A DNA stretch of 7,168 nucleotides from an uncultured Eubacteriales bacterium (GCA_902475455.1 CABRZO010000130.1:1-7168); one strand, 5' to 3'. Positions 1 to 7,168 are shown, numbered from the stretch's first letter. Numbers and translations: made by a program. Notes: generated by a model not told the origin, from the letters alone.

Positions 1-173
1 AGCGTCTCTCTTGTGCAGAGCTTGGTATGCCAATAAGCTATGCCTTTTCCGATGAAAACAGGGTGTATTTTCGCCGCTTTGAATCAGGGTCATTTGATCC
101 TGTATGCTGGTTAGATAAAAATGAGCTGGTACAAGGCAATGCCAAATTCTATTTGATAAAAGGAGAAAATTAA
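1..173 (+). CDS. C-terminal end of an unrecognised protein (partial)
   Basis: The frame with codons at positions 3, 6, 9 and so on is open from the window edge to a TAA at 171-173, giving 56 residues that begin RLSCAELGMPISYAF and end KFYLIKGEN. The amino-acid mix is that of a normal soluble protein: aromatic and charged residues alternate, with no low-complexity bias and no membrane segment. I do not recognise a family or a motif in it. The gene is on the same strand as the substrate-binding protein that starts 57 bases later. No convincing terminator lies between them, so read-through into that gene is possible. That this is the true end of a gene is inferred from the open frame and the good spacing to the next ribosome binding site; the start lies outside the window. 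Confidence 0.6.
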   Translation, partial: RLSCAELGMPISYAFSDENRVYFRRFESGSFDPVCWLDKNELVQGNAKFYLIKGEN

Positions 174-230
174 ATCTGGACAAGTGGGTAAACAGCGAAA
201 ATCAAGTGAAACCTGAAAGGAGGGCATCAT

Positions 231-2621
231 ATGAAAAGAATCTTAAGAAGGAACAACAAGGCATGGCTGCTACTTACATTGGTTATGATGCTTATCTTGG
301 TTGGCTGTGGTAATGCTCAGACGGAGACGGAGATGCAGACTCTGAACATTGGATTGCCAAACACCGGCATAGAAGGCAGTGGTTTCAGGGGAATTTTTTC
401 GCCTTTTTATACAGAGACAGTAACTGATCATAATGTAGTAGATATAACTCAACTCCAGTTGCTGCCCAGTGACCGGGCGGGCGCACCCGTTCTTCAGGGT
501 ATTGAGGGGGAAACACGGTCTTACAACGGTGCAGACTACACCTACTATGGCCCCGCCGACCTAACCATGACACAAAATCCTGATGGGACCGTGTATTACG
601 ATATTATCCTCCGGGACAATCTGACCTTTTCAGATGGTGAGCCGGTGACGGTGGACGATTTGATTTTCTCAATCTATGTTCTTTGCGATCCCGCCTACAA
701 CGGTCCCAGCCGGTTAGGGGAGATGCCTATCCAGGGGCTGGAGGCATATCGTGCGGACTATATTTCTTTGGCCGCCCTGCTCTTTCAGTTGGGGGAAAAC
801 AATGGTGATTTTACCCTTGTCACCCCAGAGGAACAGTCTGCCTTCTGGGCAGCTGTGGACGGGGGACTGACGGAATTTATACAGATGTTGTTGGATCAGG
901 AACAGGCAGAATGGGATGCCAGTATGATTCCTGGAGAGGACCGGACTGTTGTTACACCGGCATATTTTGCGGAAATGATGGGATGGGAAGGGCTACCGGA
1001 GGATGCCACAGCCCGGGATCTGGGAATATTAATGGCAGAGCAGTACGACTGGGATTTTGTTCGCCTATGGGGCTGGATTTGTAACTCCTCATTTTTTGGT
1101 ATAGCTTCCCTGCCTGAACTGCTGGGGGAGGTCTACGGTTATTCCAGCAAATTTGTCTTTGCAGGCGACACGGAAGTGTGCCAAATTGCCGGAATTCAGC
1201 GAACCGGCGAATACACTTTGCGGTTGGTGGCCGATCAGGTAGAGGTGAGTCTGCTGTACGCCTTAGCCGAGGTCTATGTTGCCCCCCTGCACTACTATGG
1301 GGATGCTGAAGCTTTCGATTATGATAAAAACAGCTTTGGTTTCTCCAAGGGAGATTTGAGCGGTGTTCGGGCTCGGGATGAACAGCCTTTGGGGGCGGGC
1401 CCCTATCGGCTGGTATCCTATGAAAACGGTATAGTGACTTGTCAGGCCAACGAACAATATTATTTGGGGGCGCCCAAAATTCCGCAACTCCGGTTAAGCT
1501 GCCCTCAAGTACTTACTGAAGCTATAAACAATGAAGTAGTAGACATTTGTATATTCTCTTCTGGTTATTTCTTTGACAAGCTGGAGGGAGTAACAGTTTT
1601 ACCAATTACTAGCCAGCAGGATACATCCTATCTTTATATTGGCCTGAATCCACGATTGATTAACGTGGATGGTAAGCCAGGCAGTGAGGCGTCCAAAAAT
1701 CTGCGCAAGGGCTTTGCCACAGTAATTGCCGCTTGCCGGCAGCTTGGTTTGAACCAGGAGAGAGAATTAAATGGAGCTAACAATGCGGCACTCTTAGATG
1801 TGCCTATTTCCCGAAACACCTGGCTGGTATCAGGTCCGAAGGATCCGATCTATCGGGAGGCCTACTCCTGGGACAAGAATGGCAAATCTATCTTTACCGA
1901 GGATATGTCGGAAGAGGAACGTTTGGACGCCGCTCTCCAGGCTGCCCTGGGCTATTTTGAGGCAGCAGGATGTACAGTGGAAAATGGAGAGGTGACTGCC
2001 CCGACGGGGGCAAGGTTTCGGTATGAGATGACGTTCTGGGGTGGCGAGAATTCTGCTCAATTGTTGGCCATGAGGGAGGCCTCAGCAGCATTAGCAAGGA
2101 TTGGGGTGGAATTGACCGTTACCTTTATTTCTTGGGAGGAGTTGCAGCAGATAAGCGATCAGGATTGGCTTGCACCGGAAGAACAGGCGTTTTATTGCAG
2201 TAATTGGTCTGGCCCGGATATGGCAGGCCGGGAAAAAGGCGATATGTTGTGTGCGGAATGGTATCTGGTAGCAGATCCGGATGCCTGGCTCTATCCAATA
2301 TACTATTCCGATGTGTTAGCTGGTGGAGTCAACCCAGGGGTAGCCAACAGTAAATGTGGTATATCCGACCCTGAGTTGGATCAACTGCTGATTGAAGCAC
2401 GTTCTACGGTGGATCAGACAGAACGGGCAAAGTTGTATGCCCAGTGTTTGGAGTGCATTTGGGACTGGGCATGTGAGGTACCTTTCTTTCAATCCCATGG
2501 CAATTTGGTATACAGGAGTGAGATAGTGAATTCTGACACGTTGCCTGGGGATATGACTGCATATTACGGTTGGCAACAGGAGGTTCATAATTTGGCGCTG
2601 AATGAAGTAAAGTCCCAGTAA
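231..2621 (+). CDS. ABC transporter substrate-binding lipoprotein, family 5 (oligopeptide/dipeptide type), enlarged
   Basis: This is a probable extracytoplasmic solute-binding protein anchored to the membrane by a lipid. The N-terminus has basic residues (KRILRRNNK), a hydrophobic stretch at about 11-24 and a lipobox L23-V-G-C26, so C26 should be the lipidated first residue of the mature protein. The family 5 signature is clear at about residues 124-151 (DIILRDNLTFSDGEPVTVDD). Further family-like blocks are AGIQRTGEYTLRL at 320-332 and the C-terminal SDPELDQLLIEAR at 712-724, followed by a VPFF stretch. At 796 residues it is clearly longer than the usual 500-600. The excess lies mostly at about 157-312, between the signature and the GEYTLRL block. 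The ATG is supported by AAAGGAGGG at 215-223, seven bases upstream. The gene lies 32 bases before the fused permease. Family members bind peptides, nickel or other small solutes; the ligand here is unknown. Class assignment is firm, role is not. Confidence 0.9.
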   Translation: MKRILRRNNKAWLLLTLVMMLILVGCGNAQTETEMQTLNIGLPNTGIEGSGFRGIFSPFYTETVTDHNVVDITQLQLLPSDRAGAPVLQGIEGETRSYNGADYTYYGPADLTMTQNPDGTVYYDIILRDNLTFSDGEPVTVDDLIFSIYVLCDPAYNGPSRLGEMPIQGLEAYRADYISLAALLFQLGENNGDFTLVTPEEQSAFWAAVDGGLTEFIQMLLDQEQAEWDASMIPGEDRTVVTPAYFAEMMGWEGLPEDATARDLGILMAEQYDWDFVRLWGWICNSSFFGIASLPELLGEVYGYSSKFVFAGDTEVCQIAGIQRTGEYTLRLVADQVEVSLLYALAEVYVAPLHYYGDAEAFDYDKNSFGFSKGDLSGVRARDEQPLGAGPYRLVSYENGIVTCQANEQYYLGAPKIPQLRLSCPQVLTEAINNEVVDICIFSSGYFFDKLEGVTVLPITSQQDTSYLYIGLNPRLINVDGKPGSEASKNLRKGFATVIAACRQLGLNQERELNGANNAALLDVPISRNTWLVSGPKDPIYREAYSWDKNGKSIFTEDMSEEERLDAALQAALGYFEAAGCTVENGEVTAPTGARFRYEMTFWGGENSAQLLAMREASAALARIGVELTVTFISWEELQQISDQDWLAPEEQAFYCSNWSGPDMAGREKGDMLCAEWYLVADPDAWLYPIYYSDVLAGGVNPGVANSKCGISDPELDQLLIEARSTVDQTERAKLYAQCLECIWDWACEVPFFQSHGNLVYRSEIVNSDTLPGDMTAYYGWQQEVHNLALNEVKSQ

Positions 2622-2653
2622 TGTAGTCTGAGCAATCTAGAGGAGGTGCGGAG

Positions 2654-4990
2654 ATGAGAGAGTGGAAGCGCATCTTGCTCAGCCCTGTGTGGCTGGGAGT
2701 ACTGGCCCTGTTGGTGGTGTGCCATGCCGGTCTGTATCTGCGCACCCAGTCGGAGCAGGTAGGGGGGAGCCTGGCTGTCTACAGCCGGGAGACCAACCGC
2801 TGGGGAGATATTCTGTCAGAATTGCCTCTGGACACGGCGGTGCCGTTGCTAGAGCGGGAGGCCGCCTCTATGGAGAGCTGGCAGGCCGCCTGGGATTACA
2901 CTTACGGGGGCTATGTGGACGAGAACTGGGCGGAATTTTACCAGGAGGCCTATCCGGACTTTTCGGACAAGGTCCGGGCCATCCAGACGGGCACCGAGGT
3001 GGAGGACTGCGGTGCCGCTGCCACCGCCCTGCGCCAATGGCAGCGGCGGCTGAGCTACCAGGCGGGCTATGCCTACAATATTGACGGCGTGGTTCAACAG
3101 GCCCAGCAGATCCGCTCCAACCCGCTGTTTGCCGCATCGGGCTCCTTTGACTACCGCAACGCCGCCAGGACTGAGGCGGACTATGCTGCCATTGCCGATG
3201 TGCCCATGATTTTGGCCTCTGACGACATCATCAATTCCTATCTCCAGGACAAGACTGCCCTGATCTTCGGATTGTGCCTGATGGCGGTGACGGTGGTGCT
3301 GATTCTGGAGCCCCGGCGGCTGGGAGTGGAACCGGTGGAGCGCAGCGCCTCCGGGGGCCGCAGTCTGCTCACTCTCTGGCGGCTGGGGGCCATCCTGCTG
3401 GCGGCGTTGATCGGCACCCTGGTCCTTCAGGGTTCCACCCTGCTCTGCGGCATGCTGGCCTATGGCCGGGGTCTGAATCTGGCCCTGCCGGTACAGGCCC
3501 TGGAATTCTTCCAGTCCTGGACCTGGCGCACCCCTCTGGGGATTTTTCTGCTATGGCATCTGGCCCTCCGGTGGGCCGGGCTGGCCCTGGCGGGGCTGCT
3601 GTTCTGGCTGCTGCTGTCCCGCATCCGGTCCCTGCCCCTGGGACTGGTGGTGTGCGGAGCCCTTCTGCTGATGGAATACCGCTGGTTTACCGCCTACGGC
3701 GTCAACGACGCCGGCTACCCTCTGGCGGCGGTCAACCTGTTTCATCTGCTCTCTCCGGAGGATCTGGCGGGACGTTACTTGAACTACAATTTATTTGGCT
3801 ATCCCGTCCGGGAGCGCACCCTGATGACGGTGATTCTGCTGCTTTTGCTGCTGCTCTGCGCCGGGGCATTGGTGCTTACCGCCCACTTCTCCCGGGGTGT
3901 CCGCTCCTTCCGGTTCCTGAGCCGATGGCTCCAGCGGGCCGGGGAGTGGCTGCGCTCCCACCGTCGGCCCCGGCCGCTCTGGATTTATGAGGGCCGAAAA
4001 GTGCTGATTTACAGTGGCGGCATCCTGCTGCTGGCGGCGGTGTGCGCCTTCCTGTGGACTCGTCAGGCCCCCGCCAGCTATCAGCAGCAGGAGGAGGCCC
4101 TGCTGACCCAGTTCGTCCGGCTCTATGCCGGGGAGGTGACCCAATCCAAGCTGGAGGAGATCCAGGACCTGCGGCAGGAGGCGGATGAGGTCTACAAAAA
4201 TGTCTCAACCGCCGGGATTGGCGGTGACACCCGGTACCTGGCGGCCCGGAGCTGGGCCCTGAATGCCCTGGAGGACCGGTGCCAGGATCTGCTGGACCGG
4301 CAGAGCGCCGGGGAGCGTGGGCTGAAACTGGTGGACGAGCAGCCCTTGGAACGGATTTTCGGCTATACCGGCCAGCAACTGCGGCTGACCGAGGCCTGCG
4401 CCGCCCTGCTGGGGCTGTGCCTGGCCATTCCGGGACTTTTCGCCTTAGAACACAAAAACGGCATGGGGCTCACCCTCCGCAGCGCTCCCCGGGGCCGCAG
4501 TGTGCTGTGGAAACATAAGCTGGGGCTGTCCCTGGGCATGGGAGGCTTTCTGTGGCTGGCCTGGACCGGCCGGGAGCTCTGGCTGCTCCAGAGCATCGGC
4601 CTCAACTGGGGCAATCTCACCGCCGCCGGGGCCAGTCTGGACTACTGGAACGCCGCCCTGGGCAATCTGCCCCTGTGGGGCTATCTGGTTCTCTTCTATC
4701 TGCTGCGGCTGGTGGGGATGATGGCTGCCGCCGGCGGCATGCTCTTCCTATCTGCCCGTTTCCCGGTCCTGCTGACCGCCGGCGGCATCGGGGCGGCGGT
4801 GCTGCTGCTGCCTGCCCTGCTATCCCTGGTGGGGGCCGGATGGCTCAGCGTGGTGAGCTGGGCGGTGGCCCTCAGCGGCTGGAATCTGGTCCTCGGCTGG
4901 AAGGCACTGCTGTGGCTGCTGGTGTGGATTGTGTGCGGCGGGGTTTCGCTGTGGGCCTCCCGCTGGGAGTGGAGGAGGTATCAGGCATGA
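2654..4990 (+). CDS. ABC-2-type permease-like membrane protein with two fused halves
   Basis: This is a 778-residue integral membrane protein, probably the transmembrane part of an ABC transporter with the ATPase encoded directly after it. Each half has a membrane segment near its start (about 12-30 and 452-470), a hydrophilic, probably extracytoplasmic domain (about 31-197 and 471-578), then a bundle of hydrophobic segments (about 198-412 and 578-772). A basic stretch at 413-442, rich in Arg and Trp, joins the halves and is probably cytoplasmic. The halves share colinear similarity: ALIFGLCLMAV and AALLGLCLAI, then E219 followed by RSA (230-232) and GRS (235-237) against E599, RSA (609-611) and GRS (614-616). 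The second external domain is Gln/Glu-rich and may form a coiled coil. AGGAGGT at 2641-2647 supports the ATG. ABC-2 type is inferred from topology and partner ATPase; no exact subfamily or substrate is recognised. Codon use is strongly G+C-rich at third positions. Confidence 0.8.
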   Translation: MREWKRILLSPVWLGVLALLVVCHAGLYLRTQSEQVGGSLAVYSRETNRWGDILSELPLDTAVPLLEREAASMESWQAAWDYTYGGYVDENWAEFYQEAYPDFSDKVRAIQTGTEVEDCGAAATALRQWQRRLSYQAGYAYNIDGVVQQAQQIRSNPLFAASGSFDYRNAARTEADYAAIADVPMILASDDIINSYLQDKTALIFGLCLMAVTVVLILEPRRLGVEPVERSASGGRSLLTLWRLGAILLAALIGTLVLQGSTLLCGMLAYGRGLNLALPVQALEFFQSWTWRTPLGIFLLWHLALRWAGLALAGLLFWLLLSRIRSLPLGLVVCGALLLMEYRWFTAYGVNDAGYPLAAVNLFHLLSPEDLAGRYLNYNLFGYPVRERTLMTVILLLLLLLCAGALVLTAHFSRGVRSFRFLSRWLQRAGEWLRSHRRPRPLWIYEGRKVLIYSGGILLLAAVCAFLWTRQAPASYQQQEEALLTQFVRLYAGEVTQSKLEEIQDLRQEADEVYKNVSTAGIGGDTRYLAARSWALNALEDRCQDLLDRQSAGERGLKLVDEQPLERIFGYTGQQLRLTEACAALLGLCLAIPGLFALEHKNGMGLTLRSAPRGRSVLWKHKLGLSLGMGGFLWLAWTGRELWLLQSIGLNWGNLTAAGASLDYWNAALGNLPLWGYLVLFYLLRLVGMMAAAGGMLFLSARFPVLLTAGGIGAAVLLLPALLSLVGAGWLSVVSWAVALSGWNLVLGWKALLWLLVWIVCGGVSLWASRWEWRRYQA
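4973..4979 (+). promoter_or_regulatory. Ribosome binding site of the ABC ATPase, inside the permease gene
   Basis: AGGAGGT lies seven bases before the ATG at 4987, within the last codons of the permease gene. It decides the ATPase start: the same frame is open back to an ATG at 4552, but the protein only begins to look like an ABC ATPase at 4987. Confidence 0.85.
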
Positions 4991-5847
4991 AACTGACCAT
5001 CCGTGATCTGAACAAGAGCTATGGCAAGACCCGGGCCCTGACCGACTTCAGCTATGAATTTACCCCGGGTATCTACGGAATTTTAGGGGCCAACGGGGCC
5101 GGCAAGAGCACCCTGTTCGGCATGCTCACCGATACCCTGCGCCGCCAGTCCGGAGAAATTTTGTGGGATGATACCGATATTTTAAAGCTGGGCCGGGTGT
5201 TCAGGGCCAAGCTGGGCTATATGCCCCAGGCCCAGGGCTACTATCCCCAGATGTCCGCCCGGGAATATCTGTGCTACATGGGGGAGGTCAAGGGGCTGCC
5301 CCGGAAGGAATTAACCCAAGAGGCGGACCGGCTGCTCTCTGCGGTGGATTTGAAGGAGGTGGCCCACCGGAAGCTGGGCCAGTTTTCCGGAGGTATGCGG
5401 CAGCGGGCGTTGCTGGCTCAGGCCATGCTGGGGTCTCCGGAACTGCTGATTCTGGATGAGCCCACTGCCGGCGTGGATCCCCGGGAGCGGATCCGCATTA
5501 GAAGCATCATTGCGGAGCTGGCCCGGGACAAGATCGTGCTGCTGGCCACCCATGTGGTCACCGATGTGGAGTGCATCGCCAACCAGGTGCTGTTGATGAA
5601 CAAGGGGAAGCTGGTGCTCTCGGGCTCTCCCGAGGAGCTCATTGCCTCCATCCAGGGCAAGGCGGTGGAAAAGCTTTGTACCCCGGAGGAGATTGTACAG
5701 TATCAGAAGCAGTATGGCTTTGGCTCCCTGTTCCAGCGCCAGGAGGGCCAGGTGCTGCGGCTCATTGGGGATGAGCTGCCGGAAAATTTCAGAACCGTCA
5801 CCGATGGCCTGAGTCTGGAAGAGGTGTATCTTTACTACTGTATATAA
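4987..5847 (+). CDS. ABC transporter ATP-binding protein
   Basis: This is a complete 286-residue cytoplasmic ATPase that would power the preceding permease by ATP hydrolysis. All the expected motifs are present: Walker A GANGAGKST at 34-42, Q-loop around Q81 (GYMPQ), signature FSGGMRQR at 133-140, Walker B LLILDEP at 153-159 with catalytic E158, D-loop GVDP at 162-165 and the switch histidine H189 (LLATHV). The segment after about 215 ends in SLEEVYLYY, resembling the C-terminal tail of ATPases paired with ABC-2-type permeases in Firmicutes. Length is normal for the class. The ATG overlaps the permease TGA in ATGA (4987-4990), so the two are almost certainly co-translated. Export or signalling is more likely than uptake, going by the ABC-2-like permease and the ATPase tail, but substrate and direction are inference. 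No key residue is missing. Confidence 0.95.
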   Translation: MKLTIRDLNKSYGKTRALTDFSYEFTPGIYGILGANGAGKSTLFGMLTDTLRRQSGEILWDDTDILKLGRVFRAKLGYMPQAQGYYPQMSAREYLCYMGEVKGLPRKELTQEADRLLSAVDLKEVAHRKLGQFSGGMRQRALLAQAMLGSPELLILDEPTAGVDPRERIRIRSIIAELARDKIVLLATHVVTDVECIANQVLLMNKGKLVLSGSPEELIASIQGKAVEKLCTPEEIVQYQKQYGFGSLFQRQEGQVLRLIGDELPENFRTVTDGLSLEEVYLYYCI

Positions 5848-5850
5848 AAA

Positions 5851-5877
5851 CGGAGCATTATTCTCAGATATGCTCCG
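5851..5877. terminator. Hairpin just after the ATPase stop codon, possible terminator
   Basis: CGGAGCAT (5851-5858) and ATGCTCCG (5870-5877) form a perfect 8-bp stem around an 11-base loop, three bases after the stop codon. On the plus strand the following bases (GTGCTCAATAAG) have no T-run, so it is a poor intrinsic terminator for the ATPase transcript. Read on the minus strand the stem is followed by five T (complement of 5846-5850). The position suggests an end-of-operon structure; its action as a plus-strand terminator is uncertain. Confidence 0.45.
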
Positions 5878-5936
5878 GTGCTCAATAAGACATTCCGCAA
5901 TTGTAGAAACAAAACCTTAAAATATCTTGGTTCATA

Positions 5937-5951
5937 CAGCGGAGTACGCTG
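5937..5951. repeat. Short inverted repeat before a possible promoter
   Basis: CAGCG-GAGTA-CGCTG is a perfect 5-bp inverted repeat around five bases, ending two bases before a TTGACA hexamer. The placement would suit an activator or repressor site, but a repeat this short can occur by chance. Confidence 0.2.
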
Positions 5952-5953
5952 AT

Positions 5954-5986
5954 TTGACATCTATTTTCTATACTTTGGAATATGTT
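5954..5986 (+). promoter_or_regulatory. Possible sigma-A-type promoter for the FtsX-like gene
   Basis: A perfect -35 box TTGACA lies at 5954-5959. The -10 box is less clear: GAATAT at 5978-5983 has an 18-base spacer but a weak match, and TATGTT at 5981-5986 matches better at a spacing of 21. TATACT at 5969-5974 is a good -10 sequence but too close to this -35 box. A strong -35 with a weak -10 would fit a regulated promoter. The direction and position suit the gene starting at 6016. Confidence 0.35.
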
Positions 5987-6001
5987 GAGTGTGTCTAGAA
6001 A

Positions 6002-6007
6002 GGGTGA
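6002..6007 (+). promoter_or_regulatory. Probable ribosome binding site selecting a GTG start
   Basis: GGGTGA can pair with the GGTGA-complementary part of the 16S rRNA tail and lies eight bases before GTG 6016. The competing ATG at 6046 has only AGGGA at 6028-6032, 13 bases away, which is too far to be a good site. Confidence 0.45.
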
Positions 6008-6015
6008 GAAAGAAA

Positions 6016-7168
6016 GTGAAAAACAATAGGGACTATAATGTTCGGATGAAAGGAAAACATCTGTTTCTTTTCGCTACATTCAGGCAGCCGGTCAAGAGCG
6101 TTTTCCTAATGCTGCTCTGCGCCTTGGCCAGTTTTGCTGCTTTTACTCAGATTGTGCAGTTCTCCGTACTGCAGGAAGCTGTCCATGAAATTGGCGGTTA
6201 CTATCACGCAACAGGTAGCTTTTCTCCCCTTAGTGGAGATCCAGACGAGCACGACGTTACCTCCTGTGTTGAACTGTTGAATGGCAGTGATTTGGTGGAC
6301 TATGTGGATGTGCTCCGTTATGGCACATACACCATGGACGATTACCTTACTGCAGATACATTAGGCATTTTCAGCAACCCGTGTATTGCTTCGTGGTATG
6401 TTGAGGGGACTGTTAATAATATTGAAATAAAAGAAGGAGAATTTACACAGATCCTGATCTCGAGTCAATCTTCTGCTTATAACTTTACTGAGAAAGAAAA
6501 TTATGATTTTTCTTATCAATTGACTGGAACGTTGACCAACTATGAGGTGCTAGCCGGCATGGTGGATTATCTGGAGGAGTTTCCAGTGATTACCTTCCGA
6601 TATTATAGCAATGACCGCACAGAACTGGAGGCAATTGCCGCACAATTGGTAGCAGGAAAGAATATGTTGCTGAAGCTCCAGAACCAGGCGCAGACGAGAT
6701 CCATGGATCTGTTCTGCCTGACGGAATTCGGCCAAGGGCTGTACGCATGCGATCCGGACCTGCTGAACCGTTCCGACCGTGCGGTGAACGGTGTGGAGGC
6801 GGATATGGAGCTGCTGAATGTCAATATACGCTCTTCCGCTTTTTATACCACCAAGGATATGACCGCTATTGCTAACTTTGATGAGACAAATTTGCTGGTA
6901 GATGGCCGTATGCTGAATCGGAGCGACGATCTTACGAAAAACACCGTGTGTGTAATTTCCCAAGGTTTGGCAAGATCTGCTGGACTGCAGGTAGGGGATT
7001 CTTTGGGGGTTACTTTTTGGAATCTGACTTCTCCCGGCCCCTCCATTCGGCCGGATCTAGAGGGCAAATCCTTGCAGGAGTTGGAATCCGTCCATGAAGG
7101 ACTGGAGGTGGTAGGAATCATTCAGAGTACCACAGCATGGGCAAACTCTGAGGGCTACTATGGCATCA
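6016..7168 (+). CDS. FtsX/MacB-type ABC transporter permease, N-terminal part (runs off the window)
   Basis: This frame is open from 5989 to the window end and gives at least 384 residues from GTG 6016. A short basic N-terminus with FRQPVKS (22-28) leads into one membrane segment at about 28-50, followed by a hydrophilic domain of more than 330 residues with no second membrane segment in view. Residues 293-330 (LLVDGRMLNRSDD, then VCVISQGLARSAGLQVGDSL) match the pattern of the MacB-type extracytoplasmic core: a GR turn, a VIS..LA stretch and GL.VGD. Such permeases act with a separate ATPase in export, in sensing of antimicrobial peptides or in lipoprotein handling. Here the ATPase and remaining membrane segments would lie beyond 7168. 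ATG 6046 is an alternative start that keeps the membrane segment and would remove ten residues. The gene is much poorer in G+C than the ATPase before it and seems to have its own promoter. Confidence 0.8.
   Translation, partial: MKNNRDYNVRMKGKHLFLFATFRQPVKSVFLMLLCALASFAAFTQIVQFSVLQEAVHEIGGYYHATGSFSPLSGDPDEHDVTSCVELLNGSDLVDYVDVLRYGTYTMDDYLTADTLGIFSNPCIASWYVEGTVNNIEIKEGEFTQILISSQSSAYNFTEKENYDFSYQLTGTLTNYEVLAGMVDYLEEFPVITFRYYSNDRTELEAIAAQLVAGKNMLLKLQNQAQTRSMDLFCLTEFGQGLYACDPDLLNRSDRAVNGVEADMELLNVNIRSSAFYTTKDMTAIANFDETNLLVDGRMLNRSDDLTKNTVCVISQGLARSAGLQVGDSLGVTFWNLTSPGPSIRPDLEGKSLQELESVHEGLEVVGIIQSTTAWANSEGYYGI

Noticed and set aside
177..205. TGGACA as a possible -35 box before the substrate-binding protein gene
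   Set aside because: No acceptable -10 box follows: at 17 bases spacing the sequence is AATCAA. Read-through from the upstream gene is at least as likely.
3274..3990. Long plus-strand open frame of 238 codons within the permease gene
   Set aside because: It is a shadow frame in G+C-rich DNA: Gly/Pro/Ala/Arg-rich product, no ribosome binding site, and complete overlap with a protein that has clear membrane segments.
3791..4208. Minus-strand open frames of more than 100 codons opposite the permease gene
   Set aside because: Their products are Gln/Pro/Gly-rich low-complexity sequences typical of the reverse complement of G+C-rich Leu-rich coding DNA.
4552..4986. In-frame N-terminal extension of the ABC ATPase by 145 residues
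   Set aside because: The extension lies inside the permease gene in another frame and is rich in Arg, Gly, Pro and Ala without any fold signature. ATG 4987 has an ideal AGGAGGT and starts the normal ABC fold.
6550..6963. Minus-strand open frame of 137 codons opposite the FtsX-like gene
   Set aside because: The plus strand here encodes a recognisable MacB-type core pattern, and the minus-strand product shows no motif and no ribosome binding site of note.

Overview
The window most resembles a low-GC-phylum, clostridia-like Gram-positive genome (a gut Oscillospirales-type organism would fit). This is inferred from strong AGGAGG-type ribosome binding sites, a lipoprotein substrate-binding protein, close gene packing and the style of the ABC proteins. 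No marker gene fixes the taxon. All supported genes lie on the plus strand.

Layout: (1) bases 1-173 hold the last 56 codons of an unrecognised gene that starts upstream. (2) Bases 231-2621 encode a 796-residue family 5 (oligopeptide/dipeptide type) ABC substrate-binding lipoprotein, enlarged by about 150 extra residues in its N-terminal half. (3) After 32 bases, 2654-4990 encode a 778-residue multi-spanning membrane protein that looks like two ABC-2-type permease halves fused head to tail. (4) Overlapping it by four bases (ATGA), 4987-5847 encode its probable partner, a complete ABC ATPase. (5) A 168-base gap holds a hairpin, a small inverted repeat and a possible promoter. (6) Bases 6016-7168 hold the start of a FtsX/MacB-type ABC permease with a very long extracytoplasmic domain; it runs off the window end.

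How they fit together: the fused permease and the ATPase are translationally coupled and most likely form one ABC-2-type transporter. The binding lipoprotein is close enough upstream to share their transcript, yet family 5 binding proteins normally serve importers with DppB/DppC-type permeases, and none is visible here. The FtsX-like gene probably starts a separate transcription unit for a second ABC system. The permease/ATPase pair is much richer in G+C than the genes on either side, which suggests a mosaic locus. The substrate of either system cannot be read from the sequence.
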